Shown here piece after piece: positions 13,184 through 22,844 of a stretch of DNA of 64,000 bases. Numbering within the stretch: position 1 is the stretch's first letter; each line of letters opens with the position of its first letter. The stretch comes from Candidatus Zhuqueibacterota bacterium. Lineage in GTDB: Bacteria; Zhuqueibacterota; Zhuqueibacteria; Zhuqueibacterales; Zhuqueibacteraceae. The notes beneath the pieces were generated by a model. The model saw nothing but the letters and a program-made list of their open reading frames with translations, was not told the origin of the DNA and ran no database searches. The position numbers and the translations under genes are program-made. The stretch is taken from positions 1 to 64,000 of the forward strand of contig QEVD01000003.1 in the NCBI GenBank assembly GCA_003576975.1, read 5' to 3'.

Positions 13184-15928
13184 ATGCATCGTATGACAGG
13201 ATCAATTCGGGCTGGGCTTTTCGGCCTGGTGTTGAGTCTCTTGTGCGGCGGCAATCTTTTGGCGCAAACCGGCACAACACTCGCATCGACAACGACCGCG
13301 GGGTATAGGAAAGCCAATCAGAACAAAGTTTTTTACCATGACGGTAAGTGGTGGGCATTGGCCTTTCATCAGGCCCAAGGTGCTTGGTACATTTGGCGGC
13401 AAGATGGCGCCTCCTGGACCCGAACCAATAAGTTGGAAAAAAATATCAACTATAATTTGGATGTGCTGCTCGATTCCACCGATGGCCCCGGGCGGTTGTA
13501 CATTCATGCTTCACACCACACCAAACCCAAGTTTCGGCGATATACCTACGCGGCAGGCGTCTGGGCCATTGATCCCGGTTTTCCCAAAAAGAACTTCCAG
13601 GATTTTGTGCATTCCGATAACAGCAATCCGCTCGCGATGACCATGGCCAAAAACGGCGAGCTTTGGATGTTCCGCGTCTACAACCAGCAATTGGAGGCAA
13701 AGCGCTCCTCGGATAAAGGCGTCAACTGGAGCAGCCCAATTTTGATTACCTCGAATCTCACGGACCCCAAAGGCACCATTGACGCTGTAACCTACTCAAC
13801 CGCTGCCGGAGATTTTGTCGGCGTGGGCTACGCTCAACCGAACAGCAATGGCACGGGGCAGCTCGGCTTTTTTTATCACAAAGACGGAGACGCGGAAACC
13901 GTTTGGACCGATGAGTCTGCAAGTGTGAGCGCAATGGGCAGCGAAAAGTCCCAAAACAACATCAACATGGCGGTTGACGGCGCCAACAATGTTTATATGT
14001 TCGTACGCACGGCCGGCGGCGCTTCCACCGATCCTCGCAATACTCTTTACAAACGTTCGGCGGCGGCTGGCACATGGGCAGCTTTCATCGTCAATTCGGT
14101 GGGATCAGGCGTGGCCTGGCAGTCACCGGCGCTTGCGATCGACGGCGAGAATGGCCGTCTCTATGCGATGGGCCGGAATATGAGCAGTAACATTGTGGAG
14201 TACAAAGTTTGTTTCATCGGCCAGGAAAGCACGCTCGCAAGCGCGGCAATACAGACTCTGCTCGCAAACGGGGCGCAGGCATTCGAAGAGATTAGCTCGC
14301 CCACGGGTTTGTTCAATGCCACAACCGACATATTAATAACAGGCGATAACACGACTGCTGATGACATTTGGTTCAATAAAATCGATATCGTTTCTGGCGG
14401 CGCGCCGGTAACGATCAACTCCGCCATTGTGAGTCCCAGCACGGTTGCGACGCCGGGAGAATATACGATTGACCTCACTCTTGGCACTTCCGGCGCTTTG
14501 ACTGCAGGAGCCGGTACGATTACTGTCACGTGGCCGAATGATACAAATGTTCCCGCCTCAATCGTGGCCGCGCAGGTAACGGTAAATGGCGTTGCGGCAT
14601 CATCTGTTGTCACGAATACCGCAGCGCGCACGGCAACCGTGACTGTGCCTGCAGATCTCGCGAACAGTGCGAATGTGTCGCTGGTGTTCAGCAGCGCCGC
14701 GAATATTATCAACCCGACTACCGTTGGAAATTATTCGCTGCAAGTTGCCACAAGTGCGCAGCCGGTAAACGCCCTTTCTCCGCAATATGCGATTCAAGGT
14801 TCGTTCGTGATTGGCAACATCACGGTGACCCCGGATACGGCCGAGTATCCGGCCGCGTATGAGATTCCACTCACGCTTGGCGCGGCGGGCGGTCTGGCCG
14901 GCGGTAGCGGTACAATCACCGTCACCTGGCCCGTGGGTACTTTCGTTCCTGCTGTGATTGCCCCCGCGAATGTGACTGTTAATGGCGTTGCCGCCGCGAA
15001 TGTTACGGCGGATCAGGTATTGCGCCAGGCGGTCGTAACCGTGCCGCAAGCACTCGCCGGTAGCGCAAATGTCTCTTTGATTTTCACAAACGCCGCTGGT
15101 GTCGTCAATCCCGTTTCCGGCAATTATACTCTGGAGGTTTTTACTAGTGTGGAAGTTGTTCCGGAAATTTCTCCGAGTTATGCCATTCAATCGCAACCGC
15201 CGGTGGTGGTGGGCAATGTTACAGCCAGCCCAAACGGCGCTGCCAGTGTTGGCAGTTATACGATTCCCATCACACTCGGACCTCATGGCGGTTTATCTGC
15301 TGGCAGCGGCACGATTACGGTTACGTGGCCGAACGATACGAATGTACCGAACACGATTGCCGCAGCAAATGTGACTGTTGACGGCGTAGCCGCCAGCAAC
15401 GTGGTCACGAATCAAGCGCTGCGCCTCGCCACCGTGACGGTTCCCAACATTTTGGCAAATGGCGCGAATGTGACGCTGGTTTTTGCGGCGGGCGCGAACA
15501 TTACCAACCCCTCAGTGGCGGGCAATTATTCGCTGCAAGTGACCACCAGCAAACAAAGCGCGATTGCGAATTCGCCGGACTATACGATTGCTGCGCAGGC
15601 GCCGGTTGTGGTCGGCAACATCACCGTGAATTCAAATCGGCAGTGGTACGATCACCGTTACCTGGCCGGCCAATACCAGCGTGCCCGGCAGCATCAACAC
15701 CAGCGCCGTAACAGTGAACGGCGTGAATGCCGCCGCAGTCAGCGCGAACAGCGCCACGCGCCAGGCAACCGTGACCGTGCCCAACGCTATTGCCAACAAT
15801 GCCAACGTCAGTTTGATCTTTACGAACGCCGCTTCCATTTCCAATCCGGGCATCAGCGGGGAATACTCGTTGAGCGTGCATACCAGCAAACAAACGGTGG
15901 ACGCTGCCTCGCCGGGCTATTTGATTGA
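13184..15928 (+). CDS. giant modular secreted protein, 5' part (frameshifted)
   Basis: First part of one long extracellular protein that continues in another frame. It has a signal peptide (residues about 1-28, ending LLAQ). A domain of about 390 residues follows with BNR/sialidase-like blade motifs (KVFYHDGKWWALAF, RSSDKGVNWSSP, SPALAIDGENGRLYAMG). Then come three complete immunoglobulin-like repeats of about 112 residues, each with GTITVTWP, VTVNGVAA and VTVP...A..ANV. The fourth repeat stops making sense near base 15638: after 'VVVGNITVNSN' the frame turns into Arg/Gln-rich nonsense and ends at 15928. Translation of the other frame resumes the repeat at once (GSGTITVTWP). AGGGA 7 bases upstream supports ATG 13184. 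No enzyme active site is evident; binding to surfaces or glycans is a guess. Confidence 0.8.
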   Translation: MHRMTGSIRAGLFGLVLSLLCGGNLLAQTGTTLASTTTAGYRKANQNKVFYHDGKWWALAFHQAQGAWYIWRQDGASWTRTNKLEKNINYNLDVLLDSTDGPGRLYIHASHHTKPKFRRYTYAAGVWAIDPGFPKKNFQDFVHSDNSNPLAMTMAKNGELWMFRVYNQQLEAKRSSDKGVNWSSPILITSNLTDPKGTIDAVTYSTAAGDFVGVGYAQPNSNGTGQLGFFYHKDGDAETVWTDESASVSAMGSEKSQNNINMAVDGANNVYMFVRTAGGASTDPRNTLYKRSAAAGTWAAFIVNSVGSGVAWQSPALAIDGENGRLYAMGRNMSSNIVEYKVCFIGQESTLASAAIQTLLANGAQAFEEISSPTGLFNATTDILITGDNTTADDIWFNKIDIVSGGAPVTINSAIVSPSTVATPGEYTIDLTLGTSGALTAGAGTITVTWPNDTNVPASIVAAQVTVNGVAASSVVTNTAARTATVTVPADLANSANVSLVFSSAANIINPTTVGNYSLQVATSAQPVNALSPQYAIQGSFVIGNITVTPDTAEYPAAYEIPLTLGAAGGLAGGSGTITVTWPVGTFVPAVIAPANVTVNGVAAANVTADQVLRQAVVTVPQALAGSANVSLIFTNAAGVVNPVSGNYTLEVFTSVEVVPEISPSYAIQSQPPVVVGNVTASPNGAASVGSYTIPITLGPHGGLSAGSGTITVTWPNDTNVPNTIAAANVTVDGVAASNVVTNQALRLATVTVPNILANGANVTLVFAAGANITNPSVAGNYSLQVTTSKQSAIANSPDYTIAAQAPVVVGNITVNSNRQWYDHRYLAGQYQRARQHQHQRRNSERRECRRSQREQRHAPGNRDRAQRYCQQCQRQFDLYERRFHFQSGHQRGILVERAYQQTNGGRCLAGLFD

Positions 15929-18900
15929 TCCTTCCTCCAATCCGCCGCCCTCGAGCACCGGCACACCGATAGCCGGCACTGGCGGCGACTATGACAAGCC
16001 GCATCAAAGCCGGGTCTTTTTTCATGACGGCAAATGGTGGGAGAATCAATGGAAGCTGTGGAAACTTAACGGCACGACGTGGACCGATCAAGGCCTCGTT
16101 ATTGCGAATGATCGCGCCTACCGGCCGGACTGCTTTGTCGTGAACGCGAGCAACAAGCTCTATGTTTTTGCGTCGGGCACCTCATCGTCGAGATTCTTGC
16201 GTTTGAGTTACAGCGGCGGCGCCTGGAGCATCGATAGCGGCTATCCGGTAACGATCTCGAACTTCTCTCATTCCGGCGAAAATTCGATCAGTTTTTCGCG
16301 CGCGAACAACGGCGAATTGTGGGGCGTTCGTACCAACAGCCTGCAAGTGCAGGGCATCGTTTCGACCGACGAAGGCCAAACCTGGTCAAATGTAATCGTC
16401 ATCAAATCCGGTCTGCACAACAATGCGCTCACCGATTGCCATCCGTTTACGGTCGGCGGCACGAGTTACATGGGCGTGTGCTATTCAGAAAACTCCACCG
16501 GCAACTCGATTGTCGGTTTTCTGCGCCACCAAGACGGCGCCAACTCATCATCCTGGACGGATGAAACCGGATCGCTGCCTTCTTACAGCGGAACAACTTC
16601 GGATGATCATATCAATATGGCCGTTGCGAATGATGGTGTGGTTTATCTCATCACCAAAACCGATGGCGGCGGTGCAACCATTGTTGACAATGGGCTGTAC
16701 AAACGCGCCACCAACGGTTCGTGGCAATTGTTCCCGGTGAATCGCAACAACGCGTGGACGCGGCCGACCATCAGCATCGATCAGAGCAATAATGAACTCT
16801 ATGCCATCGGCACGCCGGAAGGCAATCGTTTGGGTTATTATAAGAAGGTCGCGATCGGCAGCGAAGGTGATTTTGAAAATACGGCGCAAGCAACCCTTTT
16901 CTCGGGCGATGTCAATGCTTTTGTCAACCTTTCGACGGCGCAGCACAACCATACGAACTCTTCGGGGCTGATGGTAACGGTTGAGCATGATTCCGAGAAA
17001 CAGATCTATTACAACCTGATCTACTTTGGCTATGTGCCACCGCCGCCGCCGGTAGCGGTGAACAGTGTTCTTGTCGATCCCAATACGACGAATGCCGTCG
17101 CAGCGTATACCATCGGCCTCACGTTGGGAAGCACGGGCGCCTTGACCGGCGGCTCCGGCACCATTACTGTGACCTGGCCGGACAATACTGTTGTGCCCGC
17201 CGCGATCGCGAACAGCGCGGTTACGGTGAATGGCGCTGCGGCAAGCAATGTTGCGACGAATACGGCGAATCGTTTTGCCGTGATCACTGTGCCAAACAAC
17301 CTCGCGGCAAATGCCAATGTCACGCTGGCTTTCACGGCTGCAGCGGGTATCGTCAATCCCGCCAGCGTTGGCGATTACACATTACAAGTGAAAACCAGCG
17401 CGCAGCCCTCGCAAGCAACCTCGCCGAGCTACAATCTCGAAGCGCCGGTACCGGTTGTGGTTGGCAACATCACGGTGAATCCGAATACCACCAGCTTTGC
17501 CGCAAGTTATGAAATCCCGTTTACACTCGGCACAAAGGGCGCATTGACCGGTGGAAATGGCACGATTACCATTACCTGGCCGGACAATACCACTGTTCCG
17601 GCGAGCATGGCAACGAGCAATGTCACGGTCAATGGCGTCAATGCCGCTGCGGTAACAACTAACGCGGGCACGCGCCAAGCGGTGGTTACAGTGCCGGGCA
17701 ACTTGGCTGCCAGCTCGAATGTGACATTGTTGTTCAACAGCGCAGCCGGCCTGGTGAATCCCACGACGGCGGGCAACTATACCTTGATTGTGCAAACCAG
17801 CGCGCAGCCGGTGAATGCGACTTCGCCGTCATACGCGATTGAAGCCCCGGTGCCGGTTGTTGTGGGTAACATCACCGTGACGCCTGATTCGATTGGTCAG
17901 ACAGCGAGCTATAGCATTCCGTTCACACTTGGAACGAATGGCGCATTGGCGGCTGGCAGCGGCACAATCACCGTCACCTGGCCGATTGATACGCAAATAC
18001 CGGCCAGCATCGCGGTGGGCAACGTGTCGGTAAATGGCAGCAACGCCGCGGCCGTGGTCACGACGCCCGCCTCGCGGCGCGCAGTTGTCACGGTGCCCAA
18101 TGCCCTGGCATCCAGCTCGAACGTTACCTTGTTGTTCAACAGTGCGGCGGGTATTGTCAATCCCACCGCAGCAGGCGGTTATGTTCTGAATGTACAAACG
18201 AGCACGCAACCGATCGATGCGGCCTCGCCGACTTACGATATCTTCAGTGAAGAACCGCCGCCGCCTCTTGGCACCGGTGCATTGGTGCATGCGAATACTG
18301 CCGGCGCGCGTTTCCAAAAATCCAATCAAAGCAAAGTCTTTTATCATGACGGCGCGTGGTGGCTGGCAGCCTACGACGGTTCCGAGGGCGACTGGTTTCT
18401 GTGGAAATATGCCGCAGGCGCCTGGACCCGCACGGTTTTTCTGGAATCCAGCAGCGGTGCGCGGCTCGATCTCGTGCCCGACCTCAGCAACAACCGTTTC
18501 TTCTTTTTGGTTTCACATGATAATGATTCCAAGGTTGGCCGCGCCGTCTATAGTGCCGGCGCTTGGACCGTGCAGGCCACCACGACGCTCAGTGGTATCA
18601 CCCATGACAGCAATGATCTGCCCTTGACAATGGCGCTTGGCAAGAATGGCCATCTCTGGGTCTTCCGCATCGATAACGGCGCGCTGAGAGTCTTGCGCTC
18701 AACCGATGCCGGGGCTACTTGGTCGAGTGATACCAGCCTGAAGAGCAGTCTTGGCAGCAGCGACGGCATGACTGATTGCGTGGTGTTCTCCTCCAGCGGC
18801 GTGAATTATGTCGGCGTCTTTTATAGTGTAAACGCGACCGCCGGCGGCGTCTCCTACGGCTTCTTGAAGCATGATGACAATGCCGCCCTCGGCACGTGGA

Positions 18901-19709
18901 CGGATGAGAGCAGCGAGCTTACATTTTTTGGCAATGAGCGCGCTGATTCCAAGCTCTCGGCATTGGCCGCGAGTGATGGAACGGTGTATCTTTTGACCGT
19001 TAACGCAAGCGCCTCCGGCAGTGATCCGAGCAACACGCTGTACAAGCGCGCGAGTGATGGCGTCTGGTCAAAATTCAAAGTCAACACGGCGAATGGCGCG
19101 CAGCAATGGCGCAGTCCGGCATTGGCGATTGATGGCTCGAGCAACCGTCTTTATGTGATGGGCGTTCGTACTAGCGCTCCCAATCAAGGCCAATACAAAT
19201 TTTGCAATATTGGCTCGGAAGCCTCGTTGGAAGCGAAAGCTGTAACGACGATTTTTGCGAATAACAACGACAACTTTGATCATTTGAGCGCGCCTGCGCA
19301 GCCGTTCAGCGCCGCCAGCGGAATGATGCTGGCAGCGGCGAATTTGACCGGCGGCACGGTTTGGTACAATCACATCAGCGCTGGCGCCGCAAAGCCCGGC
19401 GCGCCGGAAGAACCGGCTGCGGTCGCTGCGCCGATAGTTGAAGGCACGAGCGTCTATCCGAATCCGTTCAATCCTGAAACCACGATCCGCTTTGCCCTGG
19501 TTGAGGACAAGGACGTGCGGCTGCAAATTTTTGATATTCGCGGGGCGCTGGTGCGCACCCTCGTGAACCGGAATTTGCCGCGCGGCATTCATGAAGCGCG
19601 CTGGAACGGGCGTGACAGAGCCGGCAATTTCGTTGCAAGCGGCGTGTATTTCTACCGCCTCATCGTCGGCGACAAGGTATTCAAGGGTAGCATGCAGATG
19701 ATCAAGTAG
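15681..19709 (+). CDS. giant modular secreted protein, 3' part with C-terminal sorting domain
   Basis: Continuation of the 13184 gene in the next frame; true homology begins near 15639, before the first ATG of this frame. The order is: rest of Ig-like repeat 4, a second BNR-like domain (VFFHDGKWWEN, STDEGQTWSN), Ig-like repeats 5-7, a third BNR-like domain (KVFYHDGAWWLAAY, STDAGATWSS), and a C-terminal module of about 85 residues. That module has VYPNPFNPETTIRFAL, a FlgD-like beta domain (LQIFDIRGALVRTL, WNGRDRAGNFVASG) and the end VYFYRLIVGD..KGSMQMIK, as in proteins routed by type IX secretion or a related sorting path. It lacks its own signal peptide, so secretion depends on the upstream part. 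A terminator follows. Confidence 0.85.
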   Translation: MPGSINTSAVTVNGVNAAAVSANSATRQATVTVPNAIANNANVSLIFTNAASISNPGISGEYSLSVHTSKQTVDAASPGYLIDPSSNPPPSSTGTPIAGTGGDYDKPHQSRVFFHDGKWWENQWKLWKLNGTTWTDQGLVIANDRAYRPDCFVVNASNKLYVFASGTSSSRFLRLSYSGGAWSIDSGYPVTISNFSHSGENSISFSRANNGELWGVRTNSLQVQGIVSTDEGQTWSNVIVIKSGLHNNALTDCHPFTVGGTSYMGVCYSENSTGNSIVGFLRHQDGANSSSWTDETGSLPSYSGTTSDDHINMAVANDGVVYLITKTDGGGATIVDNGLYKRATNGSWQLFPVNRNNAWTRPTISIDQSNNELYAIGTPEGNRLGYYKKVAIGSEGDFENTAQATLFSGDVNAFVNLSTAQHNHTNSSGLMVTVEHDSEKQIYYNLIYFGYVPPPPPVAVNSVLVDPNTTNAVAAYTIGLTLGSTGALTGGSGTITVTWPDNTVVPAAIANSAVTVNGAAASNVATNTANRFAVITVPNNLAANANVTLAFTAAAGIVNPASVGDYTLQVKTSAQPSQATSPSYNLEAPVPVVVGNITVNPNTTSFAASYEIPFTLGTKGALTGGNGTITITWPDNTTVPASMATSNVTVNGVNAAAVTTNAGTRQAVVTVPGNLAASSNVTLLFNSAAGLVNPTTAGNYTLIVQTSAQPVNATSPSYAIEAPVPVVVGNITVTPDSIGQTASYSIPFTLGTNGALAAGSGTITVTWPIDTQIPASIAVGNVSVNGSNAAAVVTTPASRRAVVTVPNALASSSNVTLLFNSAAGIVNPTAAGGYVLNVQTSTQPIDAASPTYDIFSEEPPPPLGTGALVHANTAGARFQKSNQSKVFYHDGAWWLAAYDGSEGDWFLWKYAAGAWTRTVFLESSSGARLDLVPDLSNNRFFFLVSHDNDSKVGRAVYSAGAWTVQATTTLSGITHDSNDLPLTMALGKNGHLWVFRIDNGALRVLRSTDAGATWSSDTSLKSSLGSSDGMTDCVVFSSSGVNYVGVFYSVNATAGGVSYGFLKHDDNAALGTWTDESSELTFFGNERADSKLSALAASDGTVYLLTVNASASGSDPSNTLYKRASDGVWSKFKVNTANGAQQWRSPALAIDGSSNRLYVMGVRTSAPNQGQYKFCNIGSEASLEAKAVTTIFANNNDNFDHLSAPAQPFSAASGMMLAAANLTGGTVWYNHISAGAAKPGAPEEPAAVAAPIVEGTSVYPNPFNPETTIRFALVEDKDVRLQIFDIRGALVRTLVNRNLPRGIHEARWNGRDRAGNFVASGVYFYRLIVGDKVFKGSMQMIK

Positions 19710-19774
19710 TCTGCGAAAGTTCATCTGAGATAAGCAGAAGCATGCGGCTATCTCTACCGGATTGATAAAATCAC

Positions 19775-19807
19775 AAGGCGAAAGTCCCACGGGCTTTCGC
19801 CTTTTTT
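19775..19807 (+). terminator. rho-independent terminator after the giant protein
   Basis: AAGGCGAAAG pairs with CTTTCGCCTT, three more pairs extend inward to a CAC loop, and seven T follow. It isolates the RM operon from upstream transcription and rules out an hsdR start at 19809. Confidence 0.9.
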
Positions 19808-19849
19808 TATGCCCTTTCGATTGCAACGAGTATTTGTATCGGGGAAGCT

Positions 19850-19878
19850 TTGCAATTTTAAGAATCTTGAATTATATT
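19850..19878 (+). promoter_or_regulatory. putative promoter of the hsdRSM operon
   Basis: TTGCAA (19850-19855) and TATATT (19873-19878) are 17 bases apart, between the upstream terminator and the hsdR start at 19920. Confidence 0.65.
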
Positions 19879-19919
19879 TCGTCAAATTTTTTTGTTCGTA
19901 CCAAACAACTAGGCGCATT

Positions 19920-22676
19920 ATGAATCAAAACCCTGAACAAATCGCGCGCGACAACATTGACCGGATGCTTCAGGCCGCAGGATGGGCGGTTCAGGTCGTC
20001 AGCAAATTCAATCCCAGCGCCAGCCTTGGCGTGGCGGTGAAAGAATATCCCACCGACACCGGCCCGGCTGATTATATTCTTTTTGTCGAGCGCCAACCGC
20101 TTGGCGTAGTCGAAGCCAAGCGCGAAGAAGAAGGCCATCGTCTCACCGTGCACGAGGCGCAGACGGAAGTCTACTCGCGCAGCAAATTGAAATGGGTTGC
20201 CAACAACCAACCGCTGCCGTTTGTTTATGAAAGCACCGGCGTGGTCACGCGCTTCACCGATTGTCGCGATCCCAAGCCGCGTTCGCGTCCGGTTTTCTCC
20301 TTTCACCGTCCCGAAACTTTTCAGGAATGGCTGAAACAAGGCGAGCCGCTGCGGGCACGGTTGCAGCGACTCCCAATGCTCGATCCCGCAGGACTGCGCG
20401 ATTGCCAGATCAAAGCCATCGATGAACTGGAAAAATCGTTCAAGGCCAGCAAACCTCGTGCGCTCATTCAAATGGCCACCGGCAGCGGCAAGACGTTTAC
20501 CGCCATCACCTTCATCTACCGGCTGCTCAAATTCGCCAACGCCCAGCGCATTTTGTTTCTCGTCGATACCAAGAATCTGGGTGAGCAGGCGGAGCAGGAG
20601 TTCATGCACTTCAAGCCGAGTGACGACAATCGTTTGTTTACCGAGCTTTACAATGTGCAGCGCTTGAAATCGAGTTACGTGGCTGCCAATAATCAGGTGT
20701 GCATCAGCACCATCCAGCGCATGTACTCGATTCTCAAAGGCGAGGAGCTGGACGAAAGCGCCGAGGTGACTTCGCTGAACGAAATTCAGCAAACCGGTGG
20801 CGAGAAGACGGTGGAGTACAACGAAAAAGTGCCGCTGGAATTTTTCGATTTCATCATCATCGACGAATGCCATCGCTCGATTTACAACCTATGGCGGCAG
20901 GTGCTGGAATATTTTGACGCGTTTCTCATCGGTCTCACCGCTACGCCGGACAAGCGCACGTTCGGCTTTTTCAATGAAAACGTCGTGAGCGAATACTCGC
21001 ACGAAGACGCGGTGGCTGACGGCGTCAATGTGCCGTATGATGTTTATCTCATCGAAACCGCGGTCACGCAAAAAGGCGGGCGCATTCCGGTGCAAGAATA
21101 TGTTGACAAGCGCGACCGGCTGACGCGGCGCAAGCGCTGGGAGCAGCTTGACGAAGAAGTTGTGTATGGCGCGAAGCAGCTTGATCGCGACGTGGTCAAT
21201 CCCAGTCAGATTCGCAACGTCATTCGCGCGTTTCGCGAAAAGTTGCCGGAGATTTTCCCCGGCCGCAATGAAGTGCCGAAAACGCTGATCTTTGCCAAGA
21301 CCGACAGCCACGCCGACGACATCATTCAAATCGTGCGCGAAGAGTTCGGCGAAGGCAATGAGTTCTGCAAAAAGGTGACGTATCGCGCCGAGGAGGATCC
21401 CAAGTCCCTGCTCGCCTCGTTTCGCAACGATTATTATCCGCGCATCGCGGTGACGGTGGACATGATCGCCACCGGCACGGACGTCAAGCCGCTGGAATGC
21501 CTGCTGTTCATGCGCGAGGTGAAATCGAAAAACTATTTCGAGCAAATGAAAGGCCGCGGCACGCGCACGTTTACCAAAGATGATTTACAAAAAGTGACGC
21601 CCTCGGCGATCGGCAACAAAACACATTTCGTCATCATCGATGCCGTCGGCGTGACCAAATCTATCAAAACCGACAGCCGGCCGTTGGAGCGCAAGCCCGG
21701 CGTGGCGTTGAAGAATTTGCTCATGAACGTCACGCTCGGCAACCGGGACGAAGACACGCTCACTTCATTGGCCAATCGCTTGACGCGGCTGGAAAAGGAC
21801 ATCACGCCCGCGGAGCGCCAGAAATTTCAGGAGCTGGCCAGCGGCAAGAATCTCAATCAAGTTGTGCATGAGTTGTTGGAAGCTCACGATCCCGACAAAG
21901 TTGAAGAGAAGGCGCGGGAAAAATTCACATTGAGCGCTGAGGCCGCGCTTACGCCGCAGCAAACCCAGGTCGCGCAGCAAGAGTTGATTCAAGAAGCGAC
22001 ACGCATTTTTGACAGCGGTGAGCTACGCGATTATATTGAAACCGTGCGCCGCAATCATGAGCAGATTATCGACTATAGCAATTTGGATCAGGTGGAATTT
22101 GCCGGCTGGGATCAACAGGCCAAAGTGAATGCCGAGAACCTCGTCAAGGATTTTGGGGACTTCATTGCGGCTCACAAAGACGAGATCACGGCGCTCAAGA
22201 TTTTTTACAACCAGCCGTTTCGCCGGCGCGAAGTGACGTACCGCATGATCGACGAAGTGTTGCAGTCGCTCAAAGCAAACCGGCCCTATCTCGCACCGGT
22301 GCGGGTGTGGGAAGCTTACGAGCAATTGGAGAAAGTCGATGGCCGCTCGCCGCGCAATGAGCTGACCGCGCTGGTGGCGTTGATCCGCCGCGTGTCCGGC
22401 ATCGACGACAAGCTGACGGCGTTCGAAAACATCGTCAATCGCAATTTTCAGAAATGGGTGTTTGAAAAGAACGCCGGCAACAAGCAATTTACCGAGGCGC
22501 AAATGGAATGGCTGCGCATGATGAAGGAGCACGTGATCAGCTCGGTGCATTTGGAGCGCGACGATTTGGATTATGCGCCGTTTGACGCCCAAGGCGGCAT
22601 TGGCAGAATGCACCAGTTGTTCGGCGAAGAAATGGACATAATGATTGATGAATTGAATGAGGCATTGGCGGCGTGA
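19920..22676 (+). CDS. hsdR: type I restriction enzyme R subunit (EcoEI-like)
   Basis: Motor and nuclease subunit: translocates DNA using ATP and cuts unmethylated invading DNA as part of an R-M-S complex. It has an N-terminal nuclease motif D51...E65-A-K67 (GPADYILF ... GVVEAK). The SF2 helicase core shows Walker A MATGSGKT (about residue 185), DECHRS (about 313) and LTATPDKRT. The C-terminal part ending GGIGRMHQLFGEEMD...ELNEALAA is of the EcoEI R type. ATG 19920 (918 aa) follows the promoter; the longer frame to 19809 runs back almost into the terminator. The stop TGA lies one base before a REP array. The last 27 codons are repeated in diverged form at 23655-23736. Confidence 0.93.
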   Translation: MNQNPEQIARDNIDRMLQAAGWAVQVVSKFNPSASLGVAVKEYPTDTGPADYILFVERQPLGVVEAKREEEGHRLTVHEAQTEVYSRSKLKWVANNQPLPFVYESTGVVTRFTDCRDPKPRSRPVFSFHRPETFQEWLKQGEPLRARLQRLPMLDPAGLRDCQIKAIDELEKSFKASKPRALIQMATGSGKTFTAITFIYRLLKFANAQRILFLVDTKNLGEQAEQEFMHFKPSDDNRLFTELYNVQRLKSSYVAANNQVCISTIQRMYSILKGEELDESAEVTSLNEIQQTGGEKTVEYNEKVPLEFFDFIIIDECHRSIYNLWRQVLEYFDAFLIGLTATPDKRTFGFFNENVVSEYSHEDAVADGVNVPYDVYLIETAVTQKGGRIPVQEYVDKRDRLTRRKRWEQLDEEVVYGAKQLDRDVVNPSQIRNVIRAFREKLPEIFPGRNEVPKTLIFAKTDSHADDIIQIVREEFGEGNEFCKKVTYRAEEDPKSLLASFRNDYYPRIAVTVDMIATGTDVKPLECLLFMREVKSKNYFEQMKGRGTRTFTKDDLQKVTPSAIGNKTHFVIIDAVGVTKSIKTDSRPLERKPGVALKNLLMNVTLGNRDEDTLTSLANRLTRLEKDITPAERQKFQELASGKNLNQVVHELLEAHDPDKVEEKAREKFTLSAEAALTPQQTQVAQQELIQEATRIFDSGELRDYIETVRRNHEQIIDYSNLDQVEFAGWDQQAKVNAENLVKDFGDFIAAHKDEITALKIFYNQPFRRREVTYRMIDEVLQSLKANRPYLAPVRVWEAYEQLEKVDGRSPRNELTALVALIRRVSGIDDKLTAFENIVNRNFQKWVFEKNAGNKQFTEAQMEWLRMMKEHVISSVHLERDDLDYAPFDAQGGIGRMHQLFGEEMDIMIDELNEALAA

Positions 22677-22677
22677 A

Positions 22678-22801
22678 GTAGGGGCGCACCGCCGTGGGGG
22701 CGCACCGCCGTGGGGGCGCACCGCCGTGGGGGCGCCCGGCCGTAGGGGCGCCCGGCCGTAGGGGCGCACCGCCGTGGGGGCGCACCGCCGTGCGCCCCTA
22801 C
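22678..22801 (+). repeat. REP array: seven tandem 16-bp half-units
   Basis: Begins GTA, then seven 16-base units of the type GGGGCGCACCGCCGTG (two central units read GGGGCGCCCGGCCGTA), and closes with CGCCCCTAC. It starts with GTAGGGGCG and ends with CGCCCCTAC, the two ends of the 28-bp palindrome found at 23616 and 26230. It therefore looks like one REP palindrome whose left arm has been amplified. It starts one base after the hsdR stop and lies just upstream of the RAYT gene. Confidence 0.9.
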
Positions 22802-22844
22802 AGGTTATACAAAACATAACCATTAACCAGGGGTGAGGGGTATC

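Noticed and set aside
14161-18347. Long minus-strand ORFs across the giant secreted protein
   Set aside because: They mirror the Ig-like repeats on the plus strand; repeated composition keeps the opposite frames open. No start sites or families fit.
19809-19919. Extended N-terminus of HsdR from ATG 19809
   Set aside because: It begins right after the T-run of a terminator and contains the putative promoter; family similarity begins at 19920.
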